From the NCBI RefSeq assembly GCF_000708045.1, contig NZ_ANIE01000003.1, positions 186,001-250,000 of the forward strand: a stretch of 64,000 nt of DNA, read 5' to 3'. The DNA is from Marinobacter nitratireducens. Lineage in GTDB: Bacteria; Pseudomonadota; Gammaproteobacteria; Pseudomonadales; Oleiphilaceae. Position numbers and translations under genes: made by a program. Each line of letters begins with the position of its first letter. The first letter of the stretch is position 1. The notes under the pieces were generated by a model. That model saw only the letters and a program-made list of their open reading frames with translations. It was not told the origin of the DNA and did not search any database. Shown one piece after another: positions 63,377 through 64,000 of the stretch.

Positions 63377-64000
63377 GGATTCACCACGCCGGCTGGGATC
63401 TGCATGGTCACGCAATGGAGGCTCCCGTGCTGGTAGATGAGTGGGCGGCAGTTGATCGGGATAATTTCCCGTTCGGGAAAAATCCCCTGGAGTATCGTCA
63501 CCGCCTGGCCATCCTGGGCAACGCCATATACGGGCAAAAGGACCGCCTCATTGATGATCAGGAAATTGGCATAGGTTGCAGGAAGGCGCTCGCCGTCTTC
63601 ATCGTAAACAGGGTCGGGCCAAGGTAGGGCTGTCAGCCGGTAGGGTCGGCCATCTGGCTGACGAAATTCTCTCAGTTCCTCTTCCATCGCTGCCAGCGCG
63701 CTGTAGTGTTCATCGGCAACCTCGGGGCAGGCGACGTAGCAGATATGATCCGGGGCACAGAAGCGGGCGAGTGTGTCGATATGACTGTCCGTGTCGTCGC
63801 CGGCAAGGTAGCCGTGGTTGAGCCAGAGTAGTCGGCTTGCGCCGAGGGTCTCCGCCAGCAGTTGCTCAATATCTGTTCGGTCCATTGAAGGGTTGCGGCT
63901 GGGCGTCATGAGGCATTCGCTGGTCGTCAGAATGGAGCCCTGACCGTCGGATTCGATGGAGCCGCCTTCCAGTACGAAATCCACGGTCCGGATTGGCGAA
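63373..64000 (-). CDS. aguA: Agmatine deiminase (C-terminal part, cut by window edge)
   Basis: The C-terminal ~208 residues of agmatine deiminase, which makes N-carbamoylputrescine from agmatine. The frame is open to the window edge, beginning with a TVDFVLEGGSIESDG segment, then TTSECLMTPSRNP with a conserved Cys-region and LWLNHGYLAGDDTDSHIDTLARF, which holds the catalytic His/Asp. It ends in LHCVTMQIPAG with the expected active-site Cys. The start lies beyond 64000, so the apparent start at 63984 is not real. Confidence 0.95.
   Translation of the reverse strand, partial: SPIRTVDFVLEGGSIESDGQGSILTTSECLMTPSRNPSMDRTDIEQLLAETLGASRLLWLNHGYLAGDDTDSHIDTLARFCAPDHICYVACPEVADEHYSALAAMEEELREFRQPDGRPYRLTALPWPDPVYDEDGERLPATYANFLIINEAVLLPVYGVAQDGQAVTILQGIFPEREIIPINCRPLIYQHGSLHCVTMQIPAGVVNP

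Overview
The window looks like a chromosome segment of a marine gammaproteobacterium, most like Marinobacter or a close relative. This rests on family content and gene order, not on a database search. It carries a class I PHA synthase with a phasin, a cbb3 oxidase operon with its assembly genes, and the order clpA-clpS-cspD / rluE-nudJ-mnmA-hflD-purB / infA-bpt-aat-trxB, which is close to the Pseudomonas order. Coding density is high. I saw no rRNA, tRNA, insertion sequence, prophage or CRISPR array.

Layout. 1-3275: end of a TPR-like protein, a small exported protein and an ExbB-ExbD-ExbD-AgmX/PglI (TonB-like) motor operon. 3279-5545: PHA synthase and phasin. 5702-12524: DksA-type zinc-finger protein, a MacB/FtsX-type ABC exporter with an HlyD adaptor, a YjdF-like membrane protein and a DASS-family carrier. 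12650-17275: a periplasmic C39-type peptidase, a FapF-like beta barrel, a FadL-like porin and a lipoprotein, the best candidate for an undescribed envelope system. 17285-19691: polysaccharide deacetylase, J-domain protein, TetR regulator. 19764-29337: ttcA, then (minus strand) ccoNOQP and ccoGHIS plus a SafE-like protein, behind a well-formed ANR/FNR promoter. 29559-39858: alpha/beta hydrolase, GGDEF protein, rlmM, a monooxygenase-like protein, tusA, dsbD, epmC-rhlB-pdxB, htpX. 39953-47229: an uncharacterised protein, alaA, glutathione peroxidase with an OhrR-type regulator, a hybrid histidine kinase, a membrane-anchored protein, a LysR regulator. 47218-53771 (minus): rluE-nudJ-mnmA-hflD-purB-roxA-GNAT, a likely operon. 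53957-62457: cspD divergent from clpS-clpA, a putative solute-binding protein, infA, bpt-aat, trxB, a MoxR ATPase. 62465-64000: aguB and the C-terminal part of aguA.

How the genes work together. The cbb3 genes supply both a high-affinity terminal oxidase and its copper import and heme assembly. MnmA, TtcA, TusA, RluE and RlmM act in tRNA thiolation and rRNA modification. RoxA, EpmC, Bpt, Aat and ClpSA act on translation-factor or ribosomal-protein hydroxylation and N-degron proteolysis. The most unusual signals are a paired ExbD set in which one copy has Asn in place of the proton-carrying Asp, the C39/barrel/FadL/lipoprotein block, a 20-bp inverted repeat inside the cbb3 locus, an inverted repeat that could hide the htpX ribosome binding site, a nested palindrome between trxB and aat, and the absence of icd from a place where it normally sits.
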